Shown here: piece after piece, positions 1 through 9,162 of the stretch | Layout: each line of letters begins with the position of its first letter | Numbering within the stretch: the first letter of the stretch is position 1 | Assembly: GCA_011947345.1 (NCBI GenBank) | Contig: JAAVTG010000194.1 | Coordinates: 1-26,994, forward strand | Source: Phytophthora quininea | Lineage: Eukaryota; Oomycota; Peronosporomycetes; Peronosporales; Peronosporaceae | Reading direction: 5' to 3' | DNA: 26,994 nucleotides | The notes under the pieces: generated by a model | Seen by the model: the letters and a program-made list of their open reading frames with translations, nothing else | Database searches by the model: none | What the model was told of the DNA's origin: nothing | Made by a program: the position numbers and the translations under genes

Positions 1-377
1 ACATGGGCACTCTTCCCGACTGGATCATGTTTCACCAGAGCGTGTTGACCACAGAAGAGTATGTTCGTGACGTATCACGGATTGACCCTCGCTGGCTAGT
101 TGACCTTGCTCCTGATTTCTATCGCGCTAAGGAGGTTAGTGGCGTGTTGTCCGGCAGCTCTGGGTCGCTAGGCTTGCCGTCTGCAACAGCAACGGCCCCT
201 AAAAGCAAGAAGCAGAAAACTTCGTACGCCGAAGCCGACACTCCGCCTCGACGAGCCGCTACGGGCGCCGATGGACGCATATTATTCCGCAAGCCGAAGC
301 GAGCTAACCAAGACGCCAAGTCGAAGCTGCCCGTGCATATTGGCAAAACCAAGGGTGGATTGCGCTCGCAGTTCTAG
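1..377 (+). CDS. DEAH-box RNA helicase, C-terminal end (DHX16/Prp2-like), 5' truncated
   Basis: Only the last ~125 residues are present; the open frame enters from the left edge and stops at 375-377. The segment LTTEEYVRDVSRIDPRWL followed by APDFYRAKE is the typical end of the OB-fold region of spliceosomal DEAH-box ATPases (DHX8/Prp22, DHX15/Prp43, DHX16/Prp2). These enzymes use ATP hydrolysis to remodel RNA-protein contacts in the nuclear spliceosome. The tail ends in a basic stretch with IGKT, which resembles the KKIGKT tail of DHX16/Prp2 more than the other paralogues, so Prp2-like is my best guess. A ~50-residue basic, serine/alanine-rich linker separates the conserved part from that tail. 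The helicase core lies outside the window. The gene converges with the PX gene downstream, with about 130 bp between their stops. Confidence 0.8.
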   Translation, partial: MGTLPDWIMFHQSVLTTEEYVRDVSRIDPRWLVDLAPDFYRAKEVSGVLSGSSGSLGLPSATATAPKSKKQKTSYAEADTPPRRAATGADGRILFRKPKRANQDAKSKLPVHIGKTKGGLRSQF

Positions 378-506
378 CACCGTTCTGCAGCAGTTTCAAA
401 CATCTGCATGACATGCAGACGATGCAAGATACCCCAAGCCGTCGACACTCGATTTCCCGTCACGAAAACGTTCATTACTATCGATACAGTTAGCTTCTAC
501 TCCTGG

Positions 507-1409
507 TCAACTGTGAGACTGCTCCCCGAAGTGGCCGTCGGACCCTGCACGAAGTCGTCGGTCCTCGAGCACCTTCATCTTGCGCTGCCGTCGTTCAATG
601 GATTCTCTCTGGCGGTCAAACACTGGCACACTGTAGTCCTGCAAGGAGACGTACGACGAGCCTCGCTGTGAAATCTCGCTTGGGGCGACGCTCAGAAACT
701 CATCCAACACGCTGCTGTTCTTGGTGGCTGGATGGCGAATGGCCAGGCGAAGAATCTCTTGGAAGCGCCTTTTACGCTGCTCCACCAGCCTCACGTCGTG
801 GCGCTTTAGATAAGACCAAACGCCAGCACTGGGCAGAGCCGGCAGCGTCACTGTGCGGTAGTTGGTGTTGGAGATGGGAGCTTTCTCCACGGCTGCGCTG
901 TGCGGACTCAATGGGATGTGGCTTTCCAGAGCGTCGGTGGCCGGTGTCACTTCCTCCTGCGTGCGTGGGTTCTGGTAGTCATTGAGTAGACGACTGAGTT
1001 CGGTGTGTAGGTTCTTGAAAGCCCGGAAGCGTCGGCGGATGGTGTAAGTGGACAGGATGCCGTCCGGTCCTTTGATGTCCACGTGGTACATGACGACGCC
1101 CTGGTTGTTGATGGAGTGGTTGTTCACCTCGATGGTAATGTTGTGGTACGGGTTCAGCAGCGACGTGGGGGTCATCACCTGGCTCTGACTGGCGTCGTGG
1201 TCGCCGTCCAAGTTCCAGAAGGACAGCGGTTCGAAGCCGCTGGCTTCGCTGGTGTAGCTGTCCCTGCAGTTGAACAGGTCCACCGGTTTGTCCAGCGCCG
1301 CGAGGCTGTTGCGGTTGTTGCTGGGCGGCAGCTGCATCGCCGGGTCGTACCGTTCGGGCACGGCCGAGTCGCTGAAGCGGAACGAGTGCGATGGAGCGAC
1401 GACGCGCAT
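507..1409 (-). CDS. PX-domain protein (phosphoinositide-binding), paralogue of the 15676-16574 gene
   Basis: An intact 300-residue frame; the ATG at 1407-1409 is the first methionine. Residues ~90-243 form a Phox-homology (PX) domain. It starts with ITIEVNNH, has the signature RRRFRAFKNLHTEL at ~125-138 (the RR[F/Y]xxFxxLH motif, whose arginine contacts the phosphate in PI3P-binding PX domains), and ends with a basic helix around LKRHDVRLVEQRKRRF. A ~40-residue Ser/Pro-rich insertion sits where other PX domains have the proline-rich loop. The C-terminal tail carries RGSSYVSLQDYSVP and then a highly charged helix. PX domains usually recruit proteins to endosomal membranes; no second catalytic or BAR domain is visible, so the exact role is unknown. 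The same tail motif recurs in the second PX gene of this window. No signal peptide or membrane segment is seen. Confidence 0.85.
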   Translation of the reverse strand: MRVVAPSHSFRFSDSAVPERYDPAMQLPPSNNRNSLAALDKPVDLFNCRDSYTSEASGFEPLSFWNLDGDHDASQSQVMTPTSLLNPYHNITIEVNNHSINNQGVVMYHVDIKGPDGILSTYTIRRRFRAFKNLHTELSRLLNDYQNPRTQEEVTPATDALESHIPLSPHSAAVEKAPISNTNYRTVTLPALPSAGVWSYLKRHDVRLVEQRKRRFQEILRLAIRHPATKNSSVLDEFLSVAPSEISQRGSSYVSLQDYSVPVFDRQRESIERRQRKMKVLEDRRLRAGSDGHFGEQSHS

Positions 1410-2310
1410 GGCTGTTGCTGTTTAACGCTCGGTTCGGTGGGGAAGATGTACGGAGGAGGGCCCGTATGCGCGACGACGCCAAAGAGGAAGTGGCGTGCTT
1501 GATGTTAAGTGCGCCGGAGCAATGCGACGGGGAATTTTGCCGTCCACTTGATTGAGTCTGCTACGCCAGCGGGTCAAATCGGGGTGAGTGCCAGGAAACA
1601 AGTAAAACCGCGTTGGCAATGCGCCTCCGAGGCGACTTACAGGGCGATTGACGCGTTAGGCAACGGCGAGAAGCGGCCAAGTGGCGGTGCGAGCGACGCT
1701 GCCGGTTCCAGAATGGCACGAGAGCGTGGGTTGTGCCGAGTATCGCACTGTGCGGGGTTTCTTTTATGCCGGGCCAGCTGAAACGCCGCCGAGCTGGGGC
1801 TTCCAGCAGCAGTAACCCAGCAGCAATTTTCAGCAAACCCTCTGGCGGGGCTGCCAGGGCAAGTGCCTATACCGCGCAAAGGCAACGGAAGAAGCGAAAA
1901 GTTGCTGCAACGATAACGTCATCGCTCTGACTACCTGACTGGAAGTCAGTGTAATTTGGACCGCGGGTCCATATTGCTCTCGCCAAGTGTGGAGGGAGGG
2001 GTCTGCTGCATTCCATCAGAGACGCGCTCCCAGCTGCAGCAGCAGTGTTCATGTGTATTCGGCGAGGGCGCCAAGACAATGCGGCGGCGCATGAGGCTAT
2101 TTCGGCTTCAACTTGGTCGGATGAAGAACTTTGACACTGCCGGCAGAAAATAGCCCGCTGGGGCTGGACGTTGCAGGTCCTTGTCGTGACTCGGGTGCAT
2201 TCACGTTTGGCGGCCGTCAGCGCTCGCTTCCCTGGGTCGGACCGCAGGCTGTTTAGCGGATGCCCCACGACTAACCGCGCACCTGTATCGACAATCCGCA
2301 GCAAGTCTCC
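1410..2310. other. Intergenic region between divergent PX and kinase genes
   Basis: About 900 bp with no convincing gene. It should contain the divergent promoters of the PX gene (minus) and the kinase gene (plus). A YCAYTYY-type initiator match lies on the minus strand at 1487-1493, ~80 nt upstream of the PX start, but without a clear FPR motif. A GT-AG intron-like stretch (1584-1642) could belong to an unannotated plus-strand leader. A short inverted repeat, CTGACT/AGTCAG, lies at about 1935-1949. None of these is strong. Confidence 0.4.
1766..1930 (+). CDS. Possible small basic ORF (uncertain)
   Basis: A 54-codon frame from an ATG, rich in Ser/Ala and ending in a basic cluster (RQRKKRKV) like a nuclear localisation signal. 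It lies in an otherwise gene-free interval and matches no family I recognise. It could be a chance ORF in G/C-rich leader sequence, or a first exon of something longer, though no good donor site follows. I keep it only as a low-confidence candidate. Confidence 0.2.
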   Translation: MPGQLKRRRAGASSSSNPAAIFSKPSGGAARASAYTAQRQRKKRKVAATITSSL

Positions 2311-4673
2311 ATGGGCGGCGGCGTGTCCAAGAGCGAGTACGATCGCATTCGCAAAGAGCTGATTCTGAAGGACCAAGTGATTCGAGCGCTGCAGCAGCGA
2401 CTGGCCGATGGCGGCTACATTGGCCCCATGCACTCCGCCCCAGGGGCAGGCGATGCCAATGCAGACGGAAAGGCTCAACCGGAACAAGTCGCTACAAAGA
2501 TGAAAAACGGCAAGGAAGCGCGCGTGTCCAATGCGGAACTGGTGATGGATTCGACACTCCAAAAGGTGCCAGCTTCAGCTCACGGTTCACGCTGTTGCAT
2601 GAGGCAAAGGAGCTGCTGGGTGAAGACAGCGAAGAACCGGAAGAAGCAAAAGGTAGATACAGCTCCAAGGACAGGACGGACAGCTCCGTCGCCATGGTGC
2701 CAGCAAACGGCAACACTGGGTCGAAAGGCAAGTTGCGCCGAGTGGAGGTGAGTGCAGACGTCATGCCGAGCCGTAACATCACGGCAAAGCCGCACGAACG
2801 CGTGGTCTACCCGAAAGATGAAAGCTCCAGACAGCTTCTGCTCAAGGTGCTGCAGTCCAACGTACTGTTTAAAGGCCTCTCTCACGGGGAAATCCGCGAC
2901 TGCCTGGACGCCTTCTTCCCAATGAAAGTGGAGCCAGGCCATCTAGTAATTCAACAAGGAACCCAAGGAGACAACTTTTACGCTGTCGGGAGCGGGCAGC
3001 TTGAGATTCTTGTGGCCATGGGGGTGCCGCTCCCATCCGCTACGGCTACTTGGGTCCTGGCACTGGTTTCGGCGAGTTGGCGTTGCTGTACAATATGCCG
3101 CGCGCTGCAACAATTCGCGCTGTTACTGAAGTCTCGCTGTGGGCTCTTGAGCGTAACTCGTTCCGTGAGATTCTGGCATCGCACAAACTTATCCAACTCA
3201 ATCGGACGCTGCAGGTGATCGAGAAGATCGCCATACTGAGCAAACTCACTGCGTCGGAAAAGCAGCAGGTGGCATCAGCGATGGACTGGGAGGAGTTTGA
3301 AAAGGAGCTGCAATTGTAAGGCAAGGCGAAGTAGGCGAAAAGTTTTACATCTGCACCAAGGGTGAGATTGTCGTCACGCAACAGGATGCGGCCACAAACG
3401 AGGATAACATCATCCGTCGACTCAAAGCCGGGGATCACTTTGGCGAGATGGCTCTGTTCAAGGACGAAATGCGATCAGCTACCTGCACAGCAGTCACACG
3501 TGTCCAATGTGTCACGCTTGAGCGTGCGCACTTCATTGCCATGCTGGGGACACTTCAGGAGCTCATGGACCGAGAACCCGCCCATCTGGAGGCCAAAGAT
3601 CTTGTTCCCCGGCGTACTTCGGCCGAGACGGCAGCCGAGGTGGATCCTGCGCTCAACTACAAGTACTTCATGCAAATCCCTCGAGAGGAGCTGGAAGTCT
3701 TGCAAACACTCGGCCGTGGCGCCTTTGGCCGCGTTCGACTCGTTCGACATGCGGCATCAAACCGCGCGTACGCACTGAAGTGTTTGATCAAGTCTCACAT
3801 TGTGGAGAACAACCTGAAGGAGCACGTGGTAAACGAAAAGCGAGTGATGCTCGCACTAGACCACCTGTTCATTCTGAAGCTCTACACGACCTTCAAGGAC
3901 CGAACGCATCTCTACTTCCTCGTAGAGCTCGCACTGGGTGGTGAGCTCTTCACGTATCTGCGTAAGAAGGACCACTTCGAAGAGCCCGTCGCTCGCTTCT
4001 ACATCGCCAGTGTCGTTCTCGTCTTCCAACACATGCACTCCAAGTACATTGTGTATCGCGATCTGAAGCCTGAGAACATCCTGCTGGACAATGACGGCTT
4101 CATGAAGTTGGCAGACTTTGGACTGGCGAAACTCGTGACGGACCGCACTTGGACGCTGTGCGGCACACCTGATTACCTCGCCCCGGAGATCATCCTGAAC
4201 AAGGGCCACGACAAGGCCGTGGACTACTGGGCGCTGGGTATCCTCATCTTTGAGCTTATGACTGGAACTGCTCCATTTTACGCTCAGGACCCGATGCAGA
4301 TTTACGCGCTCATCATTCAGGGAAACGTCAAGTTCCCAGCCTACATGGGGTAAGTTCACCGTGTGCTGCTAGCTATTATGTGAACGGTGGTGCTAACGTT
4401 AAGTTGTGTTCGTAGTCGAGCATGTGTCGATCTCGTGCAGAAGCTGCTGTGCCAAAACCCAGCTAGACGCCTCGGCAACATGAAACATGGCATCAAGGAC
4501 ATCATCAACCACCGCTGGTTCTCAGGCTTCCAGTGGGAAAGTCTGCGAACAAAAAGCATGAAGCCCCCATTGTGCCACAGGTCCGAGACGACTTTGATAC
4601 GTCAAACTTTGAGGATTTTCGCCACGAGACGGAGGACCCAGGCCTGGACTGCGAATGGGACCCCGATTTTTAG
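2311..4673 (+). CDS. Cyclic-nucleotide-dependent protein kinase (PKG/PKA-like, AGC family), myristoylation-type N-terminus
   Basis: A ~766-residue Ser/Thr kinase. The start MGGGVSKSEYD has Gly2 and Ser6, a classic N-myristoylation signal, and is followed by a short coiled helix. Two cyclic-nucleotide-binding domains follow: the first with phosphate-binding cassette FGELALLYNMPRAAT (~3065-3115), the second with FGEMALFKDEMRSAT (~3440-3485). The AGC kinase domain has GRGAFGRV, the catalytic YRDLKPEN, DFG in ADFGLAK, and activation-loop CGTPDYLAPE. The protein ends in a WDPDF hydrophobic motif. One intron, 4350-4415 (66 nt, GTAAGT...TAG, branch GCTAACG), restores the kinase frame. Four single-base losses break the frame: near 2535 (GG), 3032-3034 (CCC), 3304-3305 (GG) and 4564-4568 (CCCCC). 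Adding one base at each gives continuous conserved domains, so I treat them as assembly errors. Two CNBs plus kinase in one chain is PKG-like, but the cassettes lack the RTA/S typical of cGMP sites, so cAMP or cGMP specificity is open. Confidence 0.9.
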
Positions 4674-4744
4674 CCAGTTTGTGCAGCTTCGAAAGCAATG
4701 CCACACATATTTAGCCGACTAACGTTTGACTACGATAATACTAT

Positions 4745-4782
4745 CCAGGTCTGAGCCTGGGTGGAGAATTTCTCATCTCCAC
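4745..4782 (-). other. Two abutting hairpins just 3' of the Fanzor stop (possible guide-RNA/element end)
   Basis: Reading the minus strand, the first hairpin (4782-4761) has a perfect 7-bp stem GTGGAGA/TCTCCAC with an 8-nt loop. It is immediately followed by a second (4760-4745) with stem CCAGG/CCTGG and a 6-nt loop. The first stem begins 10 nt after the Fanzor stop codon. In TnpB and Fanzor loci the guide RNA overlaps the 3' end of the nuclease gene and extends past it, so structured RNA here is expected; the link is inference. The hairpins could instead be a terminator-like or 3'-UTR structure of the kinase gene, whose stop lies ~70 nt away. Confidence 0.4.
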
Positions 4783-4792
4783 GGTTGTTCGC

Positions 4793-4952
4793 CTACGTTC
4801 GCTTGAAGGCTTCCATGCGTCCGTGACCTAGCACCTCGCTCTTGAGCAGCTCCAGCATGTTGATCGCAGCGTTCACGTCTCGATCCCAGTAGCAGGCGTT
4901 GCAGCGGCGCCGCACCCCGAACCATTCCTTCGGCTCGATCACCGGCCAGCAC
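4793..4952 (-). pseudogene. Fanzor (eukaryotic TnpB-like nuclease), separated 3' part
   Basis: A minus-strand frame running from the retroelement edge (4952) to TAG at 4793-4795. It encodes the second half of the zinc ribbon (RRRCNACYW) followed by RDVNAAINMLELL, the RuvC-III motif shared by TnpB and Fanzor nucleases, in which the aspartate of RD is catalytic. It then ends in a short basic tail (MEAFKRT). The other half of the zinc ribbon and the rest of the protein lie at 9158-11271. The two pieces are parted by a 4.2-kb LTR element with AGCAC duplicated at both edges, so this was one gene before the insertion. The reading frames on the two sides of the insertion differ by one, probably from a base lost in the lysine-coding A run near 9180. 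It cannot be a functional gene in this copy. Confidence 0.8.
4948..4952. repeat. Target-site duplication AGCAC, left copy
   Basis: Five bases directly before the left LTR. They are identical to 9158-9162 directly after the right LTR, as expected for a Ty3-type integration. Confidence 0.9.
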
Positions 4953-5112
4953 TGTTGGCCGTCTTTCCATTCGACGCCACGACAATGACAGTTCCCAAGA
5001 TGTGGATTCTAGAACCTTCGGCAGCGTAGCCGACTACATGCAAGTTAGTTCAGTTTTCAACCTCCCTTCGAATAGACAATCGGTTCTGGCTACGACGGTG
5101 TCAAGGTTTTCA
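4953..5112 (+). repeat. 5' LTR (160 bp)
   Basis: Begins TGTTGGCCG and ends GGTTTTCA. Identical to 8998-9157 except for two C/T differences: CAACCTCCC versus CAACTTCCC, and ATAGACAAT versus ATAGATAAT. It is short for an LTR, but both copies have exactly the same length. Confidence 0.95.
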
Positions 5113-5129
5113 TTTTTTTAGCCGAACAA

Positions 5130-6411
5130 GTGTGCAAGGAAGATGGCGACTCTCCCTCGGTCGATGACCCTCAAGCACGGCTTCAAGAGATTCTCACACA
5201 GTGCCAAGAGAAGATTGGAGAAGTAGAAGGCATCGAGCGCGCAGTAGCTAAAGCGCGATCTGCTCCAGCTACCGATGCTACGATGGACGAAGTCAACGTT
5301 CTACAAGGTCAGCTAGAGCAAGCTGTGATCAGCTACGAGAATCTCGTCGCTCGAGCACAATACATCAGGTCAATGCTAGAGCTCATGCAACCAGTCGGCT
5401 CTCGTGCTCCACAAACAGCCGCTCCAGAACACGCACGCCAGTGGCGAGACCAAGCGACGCCTCCAGCCCAGGCTCACTACGCTCCGCAGCTCCAGCAGCG
5501 CCCACGGAGATCAGACACGCTGCCGCTCTTTCGCGGTCCAGCTCCCAGGGAATCTCCGATCCCCATGACTTCATGGACAAATTTGAGGCCTCATGCACGG
5601 CTAACTGGGTGCCCTTAGAGTTTTGGGCGCCCCTGCTCGTTGACTCTGTTCGCGTCCAAGAAATGCGCTTCCTCCGTTCGATCGCGATGTCAGGACAATC
5701 GTGGCTAGAGCTCCGCAGGTTGTTCCTTGAACACTACTACTCCCCCATATCGAGTCGGCCCGTCTTACCGAGTTGATGGGATGCACGCTTCGCAAAGACG
5801 AGTCTGTGCAAGATTTCGGCGATCGGTTCATTACGCTGATGGAAAAGTGCCATCTGGACGCCTCCGACGAAGGCTACAAGCAGCTGTTCACGCAGAAGTT
5901 GAGATCCCACAACGCTCATCTCTGGACAGCAGTGCTACAATTCAAAGTCGCAAATCCGTATTGCACGATTCTGGACTTAGTGTCTGTCGCAGCAGAGCAT
6001 GCCGCCGCGCTCGAACTGCACAGTCAGGAGCGCCAGCCGCAAGGGCAGTCCCGGGCGCAGCCCAAGTCGCGTCCTAGCGGCGCACGCAACTCACAGTACT
6101 GTAGTTTCCATCAGACCCACGGTGGCCACTCAACAGAGCAGTGTCAAGCACGCCTATCAGCCGAAAAGAACACGAACGCGGCGAAGAACGCTGCCCCGGC
6201 GGGTGGTGGACAGCCGGGCAAGCTCACGCCTCAGCCATCTACAGCTCAGACACCAAGCGCCCCGGCCGGAACAAAGGCCTTGAGCAAGGTGGAGTGTTTT
6301 AAGTGTCGCCAATACGGTCACTACGCTAATAACTGCACCAACGGAACGACAGTTAACTTCGCGGATGCAAGTGGTGGTCATGACGGCTTCGATGAGGACG
6401 AATTCGCGTAG
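5130..6411 (+). CDS. Gag polyprotein of the LTR element
   Basis: Capsid/nucleocapsid protein of the retrotransposon. An N-terminal helical, Gln/Glu-rich part (~5130-5430) is followed by a Ty3-type gag core with FLEHYYSP and DESVQDFGDRF (~5540-5990), then a Gln/Pro/Ala-rich linker and a zinc knuckle CFKCRQYGHYANNC (CX2CX4HX4C) near 6297-6338. The tail is acidic and stops at TAG 6409-6411. The reading uses three frames in succession, with one-base losses near 5440 and in the C run at 5742-5746. Correcting them gives one continuous gag. No in-frame ATG is seen at the 5' end: the frame is open back into the LTR, and the only nearby ATG (5143) is in another frame, so the start is unresolved. Confidence 0.8.
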
Positions 6412-8421
6412 TTGCTGCGTCAATCTCTAACAGCTGACACAACAACTGTCCCAATGACCAAAATGACCCAAGAACCTGGGGCCCAGGTCGTACCGCCTAT
6501 AGAAGTGCCTATAGTATGCGGTGGGCGGCATCTCTTCGTTCAAGTCGACACGGGCTCCTCGCACACCATACTCGGCAAACGCGTTGCTGATGAATTATCG
6601 CTTCCGTACAGCGAAATCGCACCCATACAGTTGGCGCACGCTGACATGCGCTGTGCCGGATGGCAACTCGCGAGACCAGTGCAGGTGGAATGAAACGCAA
6701 GGGTTGTCCATTCTCGTCTCCGAGTCATGGAGCTGGGCCGCTCTGTAGACGCATTGATTGGTCGTGACCTTCTCGCTGCGCTTGGCATCGGCATGGCCAA
6801 CATTCCCTTCACCACGAACGCAGCTGAGGAAGGCGTGGAGTCACCAAGAGAAGATGACGAACCCGATTACGTTCCACCCCGTGTGTTTGGCTCTTCACCG
6901 GAATATGACAAGCATCGCATCTTCGTGCTCCAGCAGCTCGAGGTCGAGCTCGCGGCAAACCAGGCTATACCGCTCGGCACATTCTGCAACATTCCCGACA
7001 GCGAAGTGCACATCGCTACCGTAGCAGGCAAGCGCTGCTATCGGTTGCAGTACCCATTGCCCAGCGTCGTGAAGCCGGCTATTTTGGAACAGGTGAAGGA
7101 GTGGCTGAGTGCTGGCATTATAGAACTCGCGCCGCCAGGATGTGACTGGAACAGTCCGCTAACGTATTCCTACAAGAAGCTACCCGACGGAAGAAAGATT
7201 GACATCCGAACATGCTTCGATGCGCGTGGGATTAATGTCGTCCTTATCGTCATTGACAAGCATCCCCTGCCAACTATCAAGGAGACTCACGCTGGACTCA
7301 AGGGAAAACGGTTCGTGTCCGCTCTAGATCTCAAGTGGCCTTTTCATCAATTCCTGGTTGCAGTGCAGGACCGCCCAAAGCTGGCGTTCACTTGGGACGA
7401 CGTGCAGTACTGTTTTACAGGCTGTCCGTTTGGATTAACCCCGGTCTCGCACCACGTGCAGCGCATTATTCAGGGCGCGCTTCGGGACTATCATTACTGC
7501 TGTCGTGTGTTCATTGATGACATTACGGTCTTTAGTGATACCCTCGAGCAACATGTTGACGACTTGCGCACCGTATTGTCCAGGCTCAACATCATCAATT
7601 TGAAACTCCGACTGGAGAAATGCCACCTCGTTTACCCCGCCATTCGCAGTCTCGGTTTCCTCGTCTCGGGAACGGGTACACTGCCCGATGATGTTAAAGT
7701 TCAAGAGCTGTTGGCATTTCCGACTCCTTCGACCGGTTCTCAGGTGGCTTTGTTTCTGGGAATCGTGAACTTCTTTCGTGGGCATATTCCTGGGTTCGCA
7801 CATATGGCAGCTCCGCTCGACTCACTACGCAGTGTTAAAGGGTCAATCGTAGACCGGTGGACACCAACTTGTAAATCGACATTCCAACAGCTCAAGGCCT
7901 GCCTCGCTAATGCGCCATTACTGCACCACTACGATCACGAGCTCCCGCTATTTCTTGCTTGCGATGCCTCCAATGTGGGTGTTGGCGCCGTCCTGTTCCA
8001 ACGGACGACGTCGGATGATTTTCGTAGGCTGGTTTGTTTCTCGTCTACACTGAAGGGAAGTCAACGGAACTACTCTGCAACGCAACGCGAGCTCTTGGCA
8101 ATTATCTACGGGATGCGGAAGTGTCATGATATCTTGTGGGGCCGGTTTTTCACGCTTATCACTGATCACCAAGCTCTCATATACATGGTCAAGCAGGAGC
8201 GACCTCACGCGATGCTGCTTCGGTATTTCGACACGATCATTTCGTACGATTTTGAGGTTGTTCATTGTCCCGGCATCCAGAACGTACTTCCTGATGCGCT
8301 CAGTCGCCTTTATCCATCTCCTCGAGGGGAAACCTCGCCACGATCCCCAATCGCCGTGCAACAAATAATCAGTCTGTCTTCCAAGCGCGCTTCAAGAACT
8401 TCGAGGGCTTCGACTCGTTGA
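6412..8421 (+). CDS. Pol: aspartic protease, reverse transcriptase and RNase H
   Basis: It continues in the same frame directly after the gag TAG. The protease has VDTGSSHTIL (~6544-6573; DTGS active site) and a later LIGRDLL. The reverse transcriptase (~7080-7640) has the conserved blocks SALDLKWPFHQF, FGLTPVSHHVQ and the catalytic FIDD at ~7510, an accepted variant of YxDD. The RNase H (~7930-8190) has LACDASNVGVGAVLF and TDHQALIY. Frames break between protease and RT: a TGA at 6691-6693 is removed by one extra A at 6689-6690, then a compensating shift occurs just before 6727. The enzyme copies element RNA into DNA in cytoplasmic particles. The frame ends at 8421, before the integrase remnant. 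Confidence 0.88.
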
Positions 8422-8975
8422 CAGCACTGACGAGCAACGCGAGATTATCGCCGCCGAACACGCTTTTGGCCACTTTGGAACGGATATTGTTGTGGAGAAT
8501 ATTGTGAAGAAACGTGGTTGCTACTGGCCTACCCTACGTCGTGACTGCGAGGGGTGTGCAAGTCGTTCTCAAGGACCAAACCGGGCAGCTACTGGGCCGC
8601 AACTTTGCTCTGTCCCAGCTCAAGCCCGTTCTAGACTCCTCCGCGACCCCAGCAGCACCGTCGTTAATCGTGAAAGCGATTCTCAACCACCGTGGTGACC
8701 AGAACAACCGGGAGTACTACGTGCGCTGGGCGGGCTATCCAGCAGAGGAAGACTCCTGGAAATCTCCCTCCCAGTTCGACGATATTGAGATCATCCGGCG
8801 CTACTGGAAGAACCGCAAACCATCGACACCTGCCGCGACGGCCGCAACTTCTGCTCCACCGCCTGTCACTGGCACTGCCGCGCCGTCTACTGAAACCCCA
8901 CCACCGGAATCTACTCATCGATCAAGCCGCAGACGACTGCTCAAGAAACGTGTGCTCTGGAACGCAATCCAATAG
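8422..8975 (+). pseudogene. Integrase remnant (HHCC finger joined to C-terminal domain) plus chromodomain
   Basis: After the RNase H the frame moves by single-base steps (near 8405-8407 and nearby). The N-terminal zinc-binding part of the integrase then reads EHAFGHFG followed by CYWPTLRRDCEGC, giving the His/His/Cys/Cys pattern at ~8455-8560. Within a few bases it passes into VQVVLKDQTGQLLG, normally found after the catalytic core, and then a chromodomain (EYYVRWAGYPAEEDSW, ~8711-8760). The tail is Thr/Pro-rich, stopping at 8973-8975. The ~150-residue DDE core is absent, so this copy could not integrate unless helped by another element. Chromodomains on Ty3 integrases direct insertion to marked chromatin in other chromoviruses. 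Confidence 0.8.
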
Positions 8976-8997
8976 CCTCTGCCGAGTCTGGGGGCAA

Positions 8998-9157
8998 TGT
9001 TGGCCGTCTTTCCATTCGACGCCACGACAATGACAGTTCCCAAGATGTGGATTCTAGAACCTTCGGCAGCGTAGCCGACTACATGCAAGTTAGTTCAGTT
9101 TTCAACTTCCCTTCGAATAGATAATCGGTTCTGGCTACGACGGTGTCAAGGTTTTCA
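8998..9157 (+). repeat. 3' LTR (160 bp)
   Basis: Same TG...CA ends and length as 4953-5112; 158 of 160 positions agree. A G-rich polypurine-like tract lies immediately upstream at ~8990-8997. Confidence 0.95.
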
Positions 9158-9162
9158 AGCAC
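9158..9162. repeat. Target-site duplication AGCAC, right copy
   Basis: Matches 4948-4952 exactly and directly follows the terminal CA of the right LTR. Confidence 0.9.

Larger units (their letters stand above)
4953..9157 (+). mobile_element. Ty3/gypsy chromovirus-like LTR retrotransposon, integrase-deleted
   Basis: A 4205-bp element bounded by 160-bp direct LTRs starting TG and ending CA, flanked by the 5-bp duplication AGCAC. The order is LTR - gag with CCHC zinc knuckle - aspartic protease - reverse transcriptase - RNase H - integrase HHCC finger - C-terminal chromodomain - LTR, which is the Ty3/gypsy (Metaviridae) order with a chromovirus-like tail. The integrase catalytic core is missing. 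The LTRs differ at two of 160 positions (both C/T), so the insertion is fairly recent. No obvious tRNA primer-binding site follows the left LTR. A short purine-rich tract, GGGGGCAA, precedes the right LTR. The element sits plus-strand inside a minus-strand Fanzor gene. Confidence 0.93.

Noticed and set aside
1867..2562. Minus-strand 231-codon ORF over the kinase start
   Set aside because: Overlaps the well-supported kinase N-terminus on the other strand and shows no family features.
2311..4673. Calling the kinase, myosin, PX, U-box and glucanase genes pseudogenes because of frameshifts
   Set aside because: Breaks are single-base, mostly homopolymer-linked, and flanked by fully conserved motifs with no nonsense substitutions; sequence error is more likely.
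4773..4985. Minus-strand 70-codon frame overlapping the Fanzor 3' part
   Set aside because: Shadow frame; the neighbouring frame holds the CNAC and RDVNAAINM motifs.
9000..9157. The Fanzor-side minus-strand frame runs on past 9158 for ~25 codons
   Set aside because: This stretch is inside the 3' LTR and is repeated at 4953-5112; it is element sequence, not nuclease.
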